Of a stretch of DNA of 64,000 bases, positions 50,725 to 58,834 are shown piece after piece. Both the position numbers and the translations under genes were made by a program. The number at the start of each line of letters is the position of its first letter. Within the stretch, counting starts at the first letter, position 1. The DNA is from Chloroflexota bacterium. GTDB taxonomy: Bacteria; Chloroflexota; UBA6077; JACCZL01. The stretch spans positions 1 through 64,000 of the forward strand of contig JADZEM010000174.1 in the NCBI GenBank assembly GCA_020850535.1, given 5' to 3'. Below the pieces are notes generated by a model. The model worked only from the letters and a program-made list of their open reading frames with translations, had not been told where the DNA came from and searched no databases.

Positions 50725-51834
50725 TCAGCCGTGGCCCCCGTGCGGCCCCGGCTGTGGGCTGTGGGATACCTGCAGCAGGGGCAACGGTATGGTAGCCGCC
50801 CCGGCCTGACGGTGCGCGGCCGGATCGGGGATCTCCAGGATCTGTCGGTTGCGGGATGCCGCGTAGGCCAGCTCGATCAGCTGCGTGGTGCGGAGACCGT
50901 CCGCGCCGGGACAGCGGACCGGGCCACCTTCAAGTACGGCCCGCACGAAGTCCTGCACCAGCGGTCGGTGGGTCGCTGGCGAGCGCGGCGAGACCTCCAG
51001 CGTGTCCACGTCGTTGCCGAGCTGGAGCACGATGCTGGTCCCCTCCAGGTTCGGCACGCTGACCGAGCCTTCGGTGCCGAAGATGGTGATGCTGTCCTGC
51101 GGCGTGTAGCTGCAGCCGCTCTGATCGAGCGTCGCGACGACGCCGTTCGCGAACTCGACCGTGACGTTGGCCTGATCCTCGCTCTCGGTCCAGGTCTCGA
51201 CGTGCCGCACGTTCGCCGAGACGCGACTGGCATCCCCGAACAGCCAGAAGAGCAGATCGACGCGGTGCGATCCCGCGTCGGTCAGCGCGCCGCCGCCAGC
51301 CTGCGCCACGACGCCGCGCCAGGCGGGCGCCGTCCCCGGGGCCGGGCGCTTCGGCACCGAGTAGCCGCGGCAGACCATCTGCGCCGAGGTGATCTTCCCC
51401 AGCCGATTCGAGCGCACAATCGCGCGCAGCATCTCCATGACCGGGTAGAAGCGGCGGTAGTAGGCCACCCCGAGGATCAGGCCGGCCTGCTCGGCCGCCT
51501 CCACCACCTCCAGTCCCTCGCGGGTCGTGATGGTGAGCGGCTTCTCGCAGAGGACGTGCTTGCCAGCCTTGATGGCGGCCAGGACATGCTGCGTGTGCAG
51601 GTGGTGCGGCGTGCAGACGAAGACGGCGGTGACGTTCGCGTCGGCGCACAGCTCCTCGACGCTGCCGTAGGCCCGCTCGATGCCGTACTGCTCGGCGTAC
51701 GCTTCGGAGCGCGCGAGGTCGGTGCGAGCCACGGCGACCACGCGCGACTGCTCGAACGTAAACGCACTATCCGGCGGCGCTTTCGTCTCCGTGACGTTGC
51801 CGCCGCCCACGAATCCCCAGCGAACCTCGCTCAT
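50725..51834 (-). CDS. Gfo/Idh/MocA-family NAD(P) oxidoreductase
   Basis: A 369-residue sugar oxidoreductase: Rossmann domain RWGFVGGGNVTETK, AVFVCTPHHLHTQHVLAAIKAGKHVLCEKPLTIT with the conserved Lys of CEKP, then the C-terminal beta-sheet domain with GGGALTDAGSHRVDLLFWLFG carrying the catalytic-type His. ATG 51834 has GGGAGG nine bases upstream; an ATG three codons earlier overlaps that site. It is divergent from the aldolase gene (114 bases). It probably oxidises a sugar to a lactone as the first pathway step; a decayed relative lies at 45991. Confidence 0.88.
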   Translation of the reverse strand: MSEVRWGFVGGGNVTETKAPPDSAFTFEQSRVVAVARTDLARSEAYAEQYGIERAYGSVEELCADANVTAVFVCTPHHLHTQHVLAAIKAGKHVLCEKPLTITTREGLEVVEAAEQAGLILGVAYYRRFYPVMEMLRAIVRSNRLGKITSAQMVCRGYSVPKRPAPGTAPAWRGVVAQAGGGALTDAGSHRVDLLFWLFGDASRVSANVRHVETWTESEDQANVTVEFANGVVATLDQSGCSYTPQDSITIFGTEGSVSVPNLEGTSIVLQLGNDVDTLEVSPRSPATHRPLVQDFVRAVLEGGPVRCPGADGLRTTQLIELAYAASRNRQILEIPDPAAHRQAGAATIPLPLLQVSHSPQPGPHGGHG

Positions 51835-51948
51835 CGCGGCCATGCCTCCCGTGTGTCAGGGAGAGGGTAGCCCGGGTTGGGGGGTGAGGGCACCCACGGT
51901 GTACGCTGCCATGCAGACCCAGCCGGTGACGGACGAGGAGGCCAACCG

Positions 51949-52812
51949 ATGCCTGAGGGGACTCGGCTCAACGGGGTGATCGCGGCGCTGGAGGCCGGGC
52001 AGCCGGCCTTCGTGACGTTCTCCGCCGCGACACCCGACAACGCGCAGGCGATAGGCGACGCAGCCTACGACGGCGTCGTGTTCGAGATGGAGCACGGCCC
52101 GTACGACATCCGCGCCCTGCGCGACTCGCTGCAGTACCTGCTCAATCGGAAGCAGATCGTGGATCGCGGCACGCTCGCGCCGGCCGTCACACCGCTGGTA
52201 CGCATCCCCCCGAACGGCGGCGAGATGAACCAGTGGATCGCCAAGCAGGTGCTCGACAGCGGCGTCTACGGCATCGTCTGGCCTCACGTCAGCACCGTGG
52301 AGGAGGCGCGCAACGCCGTGGCAGCCTGCCGCTACCCGCGCCCGCCGAGCGCGCCGATCTTCGAGCCGGCCGGCCAGCGCGGCGATGCCCCGACCGCCGC
52401 CGCGCGCTACTGGGGCCTCTCGCAGCAGGCCTACTACAAGCAGGCGGACGTCTGGCCGCTGGCCCCGGACGGCGAGATCATCGTGGCGATCATGTGCGAG
52501 GAGGTCAAGGCGGTCAAGAACCTGCCGGACATCCTGGAGCAGGTGCCGGGCATCGGGGCCGTCATCATCGGCGAGGGCGACCTGTCGCAGGACCTCGGCT
52601 ACCCGCGCCAGTACGACCACCCGGCCGTGGTCGAGGCGATGCAGTCGGTGGTCGAGACCTGCAAGCGCTTCAACGTCGTCTGCGGGCACCCGCACGTCGA
52701 TACGGCGAACGTCGAGCGGGTGTTGGAGCAGGGGTACCGCTGGCTGATGCCCGCGCCGACCCGCTCGTTCGGGGCGCTCGACCTGGGACGAAAGCTCGCC
52801 GGCCGAAGCTGA
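51949..52812 (+). CDS. HpcH/HpaI-family class II aldolase
   Basis: A 287-residue metal-dependent pyruvate aldolase. It has the family layout: LNGVIAALEAGQPAFVTFSA, YDGVVFEMEHGPYDIRALRDSLQYLL (metal/substrate Glu), VYGIVWPHVSTVEEARNAVAACRYPR, DEIIVAIMCEE-like IIVAIMCEEVKAVKNL with the metal Glu, GIGAVIIGEGDLSQDLGY. ATG 51949 is preceded by GAGGAGG. It would cleave a 2-keto-3-deoxy sugar acid to pyruvate and an aldehyde, the last step of the neighbouring set, and is transcribed divergently from the oxidoreductase. Confidence 0.87.
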   Translation: MPEGTRLNGVIAALEAGQPAFVTFSAATPDNAQAIGDAAYDGVVFEMEHGPYDIRALRDSLQYLLNRKQIVDRGTLAPAVTPLVRIPPNGGEMNQWIAKQVLDSGVYGIVWPHVSTVEEARNAVAACRYPRPPSAPIFEPAGQRGDAPTAAARYWGLSQQAYYKQADVWPLAPDGEIIVAIMCEEVKAVKNLPDILEQVPGIGAVIIGEGDLSQDLGYPRQYDHPAVVEAMQSVVETCKRFNVVCGHPHVDTANVERVLEQGYRWLMPAPTRSFGALDLGRKLAGRS

Positions 52813-52938
52813 CCCGCGTGGGCAGCTGCCGGTTTTGACACGCGCCACACGGTGAGATACCGTTCGCAGCGGCGTCGGCCGGCGGGCCGGCTCACGCGAC
52901 GGCCGCGGCGATCGTCGCCGTGTCCAGCACACATGACG

Positions 52939-52968
52939 AAGCCCCTTCCCGGTGCGGAAGGGGCTTTC
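52939..52968 (+). terminator. Stem-loop terminator AAGCCCCTTCC
   Basis: AAGCCCCTTCC (52939-52949) pairs with GGAAGGGGCTT (52956-52966), followed by a short TTT. The stem sequence and GGTGC-type loop are nearly the same as in the hairpin at 35518. It lies 127 bases after the aldolase. Confidence 0.7.
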
Positions 52969-52969
52969 G

Positions 52970-53468
52970 ATGATCTGTGTACCTGATGAACGACCGGTCG
53001 AGTTTTCGATGATCTGGGCGATGACTCGGGGCCAGCCTTGCCCTCTGGGACTTCGGTCGACGGCTCTGCTCTACATGCGGGGCGGCGCTCACTGGCCTGC
53101 CCGTGGGTGGCCGCTTCTTCCTACTCGCCCGGGGCGCTGGCGAACTGCTCAGTCAACTTGCAGCACCCCCAACTCGAGGTAGCGGGCCTGGGACCGTCTT
53201 CGCTCTGCCATCTTCCCGCGCTCCGATGTGTCTCGTGTCGTGCCAGGCGCCCTGTCTGTGGTGTCTCGCCACTGGCTTCCTGGTGACTCAAGAATACCGC
53301 CCCCCTGGCGCGCCACGCAGGGGACGGCTGTACCGACTTCCAGGGGGGCGGATGTCCCGATCGGCGCCGACGTTGGAACATCGGACAGTCTCTGGCAGTT
53401 CTGGCCGAGGTTCTGGCAGCCGCGCAGGCGCATCGTGCAGGTGAGAAACCGCGCAAGGATGACAGGCC
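52970..53468. other. 500-base gap, no gene recognised
   Basis: Direct repeats TTTCGATGATCTG at about 52965 and 53005 are the only clear structure. Six-frame translations here are low-complexity and lack ribosome sites. The base composition is slightly less G+C-rich than in the genes, consistent with decayed sequence. Confidence 0.5.
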
Positions 53469-53728
53469 ATGCGCTGCCCAACCTGCAACGCCAGCTTTCA
53501 CGAGGGGACGGCCGAGCTGCTCGGCCTCTCGCTGATCCAGTCCTTGGGGCTGATGGGCGACGGGCTGGACTGGACCGTCTACGCCACCTTCCTGCTGGTC
53601 GAGAGCGTCGGCCTGCTGGCGCTCGGGGCGGCGCTGCGCTGGCGCAACACGTTCCTGGCCGGCGCACTGGCCTTTGCGGGCGCTGAACGCGTGGTACCTC
53701 GTGGCGCTGATCGGGCTGACGCTGATCG
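53469..53728 (+). pseudogene. Remnant of a Cys-motif membrane protein, joined to an inverted-repeat element
   Basis: The frame starts MRCPTCNASFHEGTAELL with a CxxC knuckle and runs into a membrane segment (WTVYATFLLVESVGLLALGAAL). Near 53685 the hydrophobic sequence switches frame: NAWYLVALIGLTLIG is read in another frame, so a small indel has occurred. At 53729 the coding sequence meets the hairpin element; beyond it any continued translation is repeat-derived. The intact gene was probably a small zinc-ribbon membrane protein. Confidence 0.6.
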
Positions 53729-53895
53729 GTCGGGGACTGAAGTCCCCGCCTACAGTCGTTCAGTCGCTGCGCGACGGACGCCGGGCACGGCAGGCACTGG
53801 TGCGACTGGAGCGTCGCGCAGCGACTGCAGGATCGTAGGCGGGGCTTTCAAGCCCCGACGCGGGGGCACGACGCGCTCGACATGCAATCGCCCTG
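53729..53895. mobile_element. MITE-like inverted-repeat element, copy C (truncated)
   Basis: Opposite orientation to copies A and B. It contains GTCGGGGACTGAAGTCCCCGC, the inverted pair CAGTCGCTGCGCGAC/GTCGCGCAGCGACTG and GGCGGGGCTTTCAAGCCCCGAC, and ends in CATGCAATCGCCCTG (53881-53895). About 48 bases with the other terminal repeat are missing at the side that touches the gene remnant. Confidence 0.8.
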
Positions 53896-53989
53896 CCCCG
53901 CTCACCTCTTCCTGTACGCGGGAGCGGGGGAGTCCGCATTGCTGTTCGCATGAGTGACAGCATCGTCATTGATTCAAAGAGATGCAACT

Positions 53990-54030
53990 CATAAGTGTCA
54001 TCCTGCACTGCGCTCAGGATGATGTAACCA
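53990..54030. repeat. Half copy of the GTCATCC hairpin repeat
   Basis: GTCATCCTGCACTGCGCTCAGGATGATG forms a short inverted repeat (CATCCTG/CAGGATG) and resembles the sequence at the window start (CTGCGCTCAGGATGAC). Confidence 0.6.
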
Positions 54031-54092
54031 TGCCGTGCGCTCACTGACGCGTACCCTGATGCGGGGGCCGGGACGCGGCTACCGGGACGCGG

Positions 54093-54833
54093 CTACGCCA
54101 TGAACAGGCCGCCGTTTACGTCCAGCGACGCGCCCGTTACGTAGCTGGCGGCGTCTGAGGCCAGGAAGAGGATCGCCTGGGCGATCTCCTCGGGCTGGGC
54201 GGCGCGCCCGAGCGGCACGGCGCTGACGGTGCGATCCATCAGCTCGGCTGAGTAGTTGTCCGTCGCCAGCGGCGTCAGCACGACGCCGGGGTTGACCGCC
54301 GTGACGCGGATGCCGCGCGGCGCAAGCTCCTTGGCGAGATGCCGCGTCAGGCCGAGCAGCCCGGCCTTGGAGGCCGAGTAGGCGCAGGCCATCGACGGGC
54401 TGGACGAGCGGCCGGCCAGCGAGGCGACGTTGACGATGCAGCCGCCGGTGGCGAGCTTCGGGGCGGCGGCCCGGGCGCAGATGAACGCGCCTTTCAGGTT
54501 GATGTCGATGATCCAGTCCCACAGCTCGTCCGAGACATCGGCGAGCGGGGCCGGCTTCCCGACCCCGGCGTTGTTGACCAGGATGTCCAGGCGGCCGAAC
54601 CGCTCCAGGGCCGTCGTGACGGCTGCCTCGGCGTCGGCGGGGCTGGTCACGTCGAGCTTGACGCCGACGATGCTGCCAGGGGCCGCGTCGATGGTGGTGA
54701 GGGTCTCGTCCAGGCTGGCAACGTCGCCGAGGACGAGTTTCGTGCCGGCGGCGGCCAGTGCGCGGGCGGTCGCCAGCCCGATGCCGCCGCGCGCGCCGGT
54801 GACCAGGGCAACCTTGCCGTCGAGTGCTCCCAT
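54093..54833 (-). CDS. SDR-family oxidoreductase
   Basis: A 246-residue classical short-chain dehydrogenase: TGARGGIGLATARAL (12-26), NNAGVG, VNVASLAGRSSS with the catalytic Ser, and AYSASKAGLLGLTRHLAKE with Tyr and Lys. VNPGVVLTPLA and YVTGASLDVNGGLFMA complete it. An Asp-ended second strand (LVLGDVASLDE) suggests NAD preference. It is separated from the LOG-family gene by 46 bases in the same orientation. The substrate is unknown. Confidence 0.9.
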   Translation of the reverse strand: MGALDGKVALVTGARGGIGLATARALAAAGTKLVLGDVASLDETLTTIDAAPGSIVGVKLDVTSPADAEAAVTTALERFGRLDILVNNAGVGKPAPLADVSDELWDWIIDINLKGAFICARAAAPKLATGGCIVNVASLAGRSSSPSMACAYSASKAGLLGLTRHLAKELAPRGIRVTAVNPGVVLTPLATDNYSAELMDRTVSAVPLGRAAQPEEIAQAILFLASDAASYVTGASLDVNGGLFMA

Positions 54834-54879
54834 AGCAGCTCCAAGAGTTGTCAGGGTTTGGGTATCCCGACGAATTCGA

Positions 54880-55479
54880 TCAGGTCTCCTCGGGCTTGAG
54901 CCACTTCCAGATCGGCGGGGGCGGCTCGTAGACGGCCAGCCGGTCGATCATCGCGGCGGGGTCCGAGTCCTCGAGGATCAGGGCGCGGTGCGGCTCGGGG
55001 ATGAAGCCCTCGCTGACGGCATGGTCTACCAGCGCCAGCAGGCCGTCGTAGAAGCCGCCGACGTTGAGGATGCCGAACGCCTTGTTGTGGATGCCAAGCT
55101 GCGACCACGTCAGCGTCTCGAACAACTCCTCGAAGGTGCCGAAGCCGCCCGGCAGCGCGATCACGGCGTCTGACAGCTCGGCCATCAAGGCCTTGCGCTC
55201 GTGCATGGTGGCGACGACACGCAGCTCGGTCAGGTGGTCGTGGGCGACCTCTGGGCGAACCAGCGCCTGCGGGATCACGCCGATCACTTCGCCGCCGCCC
55301 CTGAGGGTGGCGTCCGCGACCGCACCCATCACCCCGACGCTCGCGCCGCCGTAGACCAGGCCGATGCGGCGCTCGGCCAGCAGGCTGCCAAGCTGCCGCG
55401 CCAGGGCGAGATACTCTGGCCGGACGCCCGGCCGCGAGCCACAGAACACACAAATCCGACGAAGACCCGCTTGCGGCAT
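54880..55479 (-). CDS. LOG-family protein (TIGR00730, cytokinin-riboside phosphoribohydrolase-like)
   Basis: A 199-residue Rossmann-like protein with RRICVFCGSRPGVRPEYLALARQLG, IGLVYGGASVGVMGAVADATL and the signature ALPGGFGTFEELFE (PGGxGTxxE) that binds the nucleotide substrate. Members hydrolyse nucleoside 5'-monophosphates to base and ribose phosphate. ATG 55479 follows AGAGGTC; the longer frame is a repeat-derived extension. It is upstream of the SDR on the same strand. Confidence 0.92.
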   Translation of the reverse strand: MPQAGLRRICVFCGSRPGVRPEYLALARQLGSLLAERRIGLVYGGASVGVMGAVADATLRGGGEVIGVIPQALVRPEVAHDHLTELRVVATMHERKALMAELSDAVIALPGGFGTFEELFETLTWSQLGIHNKAFGILNVGGFYDGLLALVDHAVSEGFIPEPHRALILEDSDPAAMIDRLAVYEPPPPIWKWLKPEET

Positions 55480-55554
55480 CTGACCTCTTTCGCACTGGCA
55501 GTCGCGGGTCACGCCGCGCACGGAGCCCCCACGGCTCGTGCCATTGATGATGGC

Positions 55555-55616
55555 ACAGGCGAGGTGACAGGGGCGAGGGGACAGGGGCGAGGTGACAGGT
55601 GATAGGGGACAGGGCG
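55555..55616. repeat. Tandem repeat of GGTGACAGGGGCGAG units
   Basis: About five imperfect copies of a 12-14 bp unit (AGGTGACAGGGGCG, AGGGGACAGGGGCG, AGGTGACAGGTGATAG) lie between the divergent LOG gene and the tRNA-binding protein. It resembles other low-complexity tracts in this genome's gaps. Confidence 0.75.
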
Positions 55617-55703
55617 TATACCATTCACCCACGAGATCGGCTTCTGGACCGCAACGCATTCGTCCTGCTGACCGATCCCCCAGACCCCGCAAGGAGACTG
55701 CCC

Positions 55704-56171
55704 ATGAGTGAGCAGACAAGCACCCGGCGGCCCGCGGCGTCGTCCGACGCGTCGTCCGCCGACGTTGTGCCGGCGGCCGAGTCGGCGGCGGCGACGCCCG
55801 CCCCGGCCGCTCCAGCGCCAGCCGTATCGGCGGACGACGGCATCGTCACCATCGACGACTTCGCGAAGCTCGATCTGCGGGTGGCGCTTGTCACGGCCGT
55901 CGAGCGCGTGCCGAAGACCGAGAAGCTCCTGAAGCTGAGCCTCGATCTCGGCTTCGAGCAGCGGACCATCGTCTCGGGCATCGCGCAGTTCTACGAGCCG
56001 GAGCAGCTTGTCGGGCGTCGCATCGTCATCATCGCCAACCTCAAGCCGGCCAAGATCCGGGGGGTCGAGTCGCGGGGGATGCTGCTGGCGGCCGGTGGGC
56101 GGGGCGAGGGCGAGCAACTGGGGCTTATCACGCTCGACAAGGAGATTCCGGCGGGCACGCGGGTCTCGTAG
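55704..56171 (+). CDS. Stand-alone tRNA-binding (EMAP/MetG-beta-like) domain protein
   Basis: A 155-residue protein. Residues 1-45 are a disordered Ala/Pro/Ser tail. Residues 46-155 form an OB-fold tRNA-binding domain: TIDDFAKLDLRVALVTAVERVPKTEKLLKLSLDLGFEQRTIVSGIAQFY and LVGRRIVIIANLKPAKIRGVESRGMLLAA (in parts), the pattern of methionyl-tRNA synthetase C-terminal domains and Trbp111. Here it is a separate gene with AAGGAGA before ATG 55704; no metG is adjacent. It probably binds tRNA in trans for MetRS. Confidence 0.88.
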   Translation: MSEQTSTRRPAASSDASSADVVPAAESAAATPAPAAPAPAVSADDGIVTIDDFAKLDLRVALVTAVERVPKTEKLLKLSLDLGFEQRTIVSGIAQFYEPEQLVGRRIVIIANLKPAKIRGVESRGMLLAAGGRGEGEQLGLITLDKEIPAGTRVS

Positions 56172-56192
56172 CCCGCTGTCCGATGGCGCAGC

Positions 56193-56401
56193 CGTAGCGC
56201 GGGGGCTTGTCCCCCCGCCCGAGGCCAGGGCGGCGCGCACACTTCGTCATCCCGACCGCGGCGAGGAACGAGCGGAGTGGAGAGGGATCTTCTTCGCATA
56301 GCCACGAAGGGGAAGATCCCTCGGCTCCACTCGCAAGCTCGTTCCGCTCGGGATGACGGAGAAGGTGCGCGGCCATGCTCGTTCCGCTCGGGATGACGGG
56401 G
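56193..56401. repeat. GTAGCGCGGGGGCTTGTCC hairpin and GTCATCCCGACC hairpin repeat
   Basis: A short hairpin GCGGGGGCTTGTCCCCCCGC is followed by a full GTCATCCCGACC element: CGTCATCCCGACCGCGGCGAGGAACGAGCGGAG..GGGATCTTC (from 56246), a loop, then GAAGATCCCTCGGCTCC..GCTCGTTCCGCTCGGGATGACGG (to about 56359). A second GCTCGTTCCGCTCGGGATGACGG half follows at about 56378-56400. Left and right arms are complementary over most of their length. Confidence 0.85.
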
Positions 56402-56744
56402 TGGAAAGTCGCAGCGCCTGCCCTGAACTTGCCAAACCGACTTGTATCGCTGGGGATGGCGGGCGGGTTCGCAGCGCCTGCCTTGAGCCGGCGACTGGGT
56501 CGCTTCGCTCGCGGTGATTGGTGGTACCGGCGGTTTTGTCGTCGTTGAGGACGGCCGTTGGCCCGGCTGCATCCGATTTCGCCGCCCGCGCGTATCCACC
56601 GGTACGTGCGGGCGGCGTCGCGTTTACTCGCCTTTGACAGGGCGTGCGGGCATCGCTAGCATGGGGCGTGCTGGGACGCACTGGGAGACTTTGTAGGGAG
56701 CACACGTCGGGGATACATCGGCCGGATCGCCCTGGAGGTGAAGC
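56402..56744. other. Intergenic, repeat debris and upstream region of the binding protein
   Basis: Fragments such as GCAGCGCCTGCC and GGGTCGCTTCGCTCGCGGTGA resemble decayed hairpin repeats. Nearer the gene, TTTGACAGGGCG (56633) could supply a -35 with GCTAGCATG as a weak -10. No ORF with a ribosome site is seen. Confidence 0.4.
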
Positions 56745-58430
56745 GTGGTTCGCGTTCGTCGTCTACTGTACGCGCCGCTCTTGTTGCTGGTGATCTTGTG
56801 CGTCGCCTGTCAAGGCGCCGCCGCGCCACCGGCGAAGCCGGCCGAATCGAAGCCGGCCGAGAGCAAGCCCGCTGCCACCACGGCCCCGGCCGCCCCCGCT
56901 GCTCAGGGGGCGGCCACCGCCAAGCCGGCCGAGGCTGCGAAACCCGCCGAAGCTGCCAAGCCGGCCGCCGCTGCGAAGCCGACCACTGGTGGCCAACTGA
57001 AGGTCGGTATCAACGCCGATCTGACCACGATGGACCCGCACGTCTCGTCGGCGGCCGTCGACCGCCAGATCTACCAGAGCATTTTCGACTCGCTGGTGCG
57101 GCTGGACAAGGATCTGAGCATCAAGCCAGGGCTTGCCGAGTCCTGGGAGCAGCCAGATCCGAAAACGCTGGTCTTCAAGCTGCGCTCGGGCGTGAAGTAC
57201 CACGATGGCGAGCCGTTCAACGCCGCCTCGGTGAAGGCGAACATCGAGCGCGCGCAGACGCACCCGAAGTCGCAGCGCAAGAGCGAGCTTGCAGACGTGG
57301 CCTCGGTGGAGGTCGTCAACGACACGACCGTCAAGTTCACCCTCAAGAACCCGTCCTCGCCGCTGCTCAGCCTGCTGACGGACCGGGCCGGCATGATGGT
57401 CTCGATCAAGGCTGCCGAGGCGGCCGGCGACGACTTCGCGCGGAAGCCGGTCGGCACGGGGCCGTTCTCGTTCGTCGAGTGGGTCAAGGATGACCGGCTG
57501 GTCGTCAAGAAGAACCCTGACTACTGGCAGAAGGACGAGGCCGGCGTGCAACTGCCGTACCTGGATGGGATCACCTACAAGCCGATCCCGGACGGCACGC
57601 AGCGCCTCAACGCGCTCAAGACCAGCACGGTGGACATCATCGACGTGCCGGCCTCGAAGGATATGCCGATCCTCAAGAGCGGCCAGGATCTGGCCTACTC
57701 CGAGATCCCCGGGCTGGCGTTCCGCTACATCCAGATCAATGTCAAGCGGACGCCGCTCGACAAGAAGGAGATCCGCCAGGCCATCGCCTGGGCCATCGAC
57801 CGCGAGGCGATCAACAAGGCGGTTTTCTTCGGGGTGGGGACGCCCGCCTACCAGGCGATCCCGCCGCTGAGCTTCGCCTTCGACAAGGATTTCAAGGCCA
57901 ACTCGCCGCGCGACGTGGCGAAGGCGAAGTCGCTGGTACAGGCCTCGGGCGTCGCCAACCCGACCTTCACGATGCTGGTCACCAACACCCCGGAGGACAA
58001 GCAGATCGCCGAGGTGTACAAGGAGCAGCTCTCCGAAGTCGGCATCACGATGAACATCGAGCTGCTGGAGTTCGCGACGCTGCTGGACCGCAGCCTGAAG
58101 GAGGAGTTCGACGCGATCTCCCTCCAGTGGAGCGGCCGGCCCGATCCTGACGGCAACGTCTTCCTCTACTTCCACACCAAGGGCAGCGGCAATCGCAGCC
58201 AGTACTCGAACCCCGAGGTTGACAAGCTGCTGGAGCAGACGCGCGTCACCTCGGACAACGCCGAGCGCAAGAAGCTGTACGCCGACGTCAACAAGATCGT
58301 CACCGACGACTCGCCGATGGTCTTCATCCAGCACCGCCCGGAAGTGAAGGTGATGTCCAAGAAGATCCAGGGGTTCACCCACGTTCCGGACGGGATGATG
58401 CGGTTCGCGGCGGTGTCGCTGACGCCGTAG
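56745..58430 (+). CDS. Family-5 ABC solute-binding lipoprotein (first copy)
   Basis: A 561-residue lipoprotein that binds peptides, nickel or similar solutes outside the membrane. Signal: LLYAPLLLLVILCVACQG with lipobox VAC. A 55-residue AKPAESKPAEAA linker follows. The binding fold starts GGQLKVGINADLTTMDPHVSS and includes ESWEQPDPKTLVFKLRSGVKYHDGEPFNAASVK, VGTGPFSFVEWVKDDRLV, IRQAIAWAIDREAINKAVF and SLQWSGRPDPDGNVFLYFHT. GTG start with GGAGGTGA upstream. A close paralogue follows at 58835, then two permeases. Confidence 0.92.
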   Translation: MVRVRRLLYAPLLLLVILCVACQGAAAPPAKPAESKPAESKPAATTAPAAPAAQGAATAKPAEAAKPAEAAKPAAAAKPTTGGQLKVGINADLTTMDPHVSSAAVDRQIYQSIFDSLVRLDKDLSIKPGLAESWEQPDPKTLVFKLRSGVKYHDGEPFNAASVKANIERAQTHPKSQRKSELADVASVEVVNDTTVKFTLKNPSSPLLSLLTDRAGMMVSIKAAEAAGDDFARKPVGTGPFSFVEWVKDDRLVVKKNPDYWQKDEAGVQLPYLDGITYKPIPDGTQRLNALKTSTVDIIDVPASKDMPILKSGQDLAYSEIPGLAFRYIQINVKRTPLDKKEIRQAIAWAIDREAINKAVFFGVGTPAYQAIPPLSFAFDKDFKANSPRDVAKAKSLVQASGVANPTFTMLVTNTPEDKQIAEVYKEQLSEVGITMNIELLEFATLLDRSLKEEFDAISLQWSGRPDPDGNVFLYFHTKGSGNRSQYSNPEVDKLLEQTRVTSDNAERKKLYADVNKIVTDDSPMVFIQHRPEVKVMSKKIQGFTHVPDGMMRFAAVSLTP

Positions 58431-58439
58431 GAGCGAGTT

Positions 58440-58739
58440 GTCAGTCCTCAGCAGAAGCTGGTTCTCGACCATGCTGGACATGATGGGTACACAGCAACCT
58501 TGTTATCCCGACTGCGGCGAGGAACGAGCACACCCCTCCGTCACCCGACCGCGGCGAGGAACGAGCGGAGTGGAGAGGGATCTACCTCGTTGTGGCTATG
58601 TGAGGAAGATCCCTCGACTGCGCTCCGGATGCTTGCCCTGAGCTTGCCGAATGGGTCGCTTCGCTCGGGATGACGGGGGAGGCGTCGAGTGACCCGACCC
58701 GGTCGTTCACGACTGACAGGACACGCGCTGAGGACTGAC
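58440..58739. repeat. Inverted pair flanking a hairpin repeat between the two binding-protein genes
   Basis: GTCAGTCCTCAGC (58440-58452) and its exact complement GCTGAGGACTGAC (58727-58739) flank about 270 bases. Inside, 58501-58678 is a degenerate GTCATCCCGACC hairpin element (GAACGAGCGGAGTGGAGAGGGATCTACC / GGAAGATCCCTCGACTGCGC..GCTCGGGATGACGG; in parts). Confidence 0.8.
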
Positions 58740-58834
58740 GACTTCTTTGACAGTATCCCTGTGCGCCGCTACTATGGCGGTTACTGGGAGCGCACAGACG
58801 GGGATACGTTCAGCTCGGCGGAGGGTTGTTCGCC

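Noticed and set aside
53729-53957. C-terminal part of the Cys-motif membrane protein
   Set aside because: The residues come from reading through the hairpin element; the same peptide appears in spurious frames of copies A and B.
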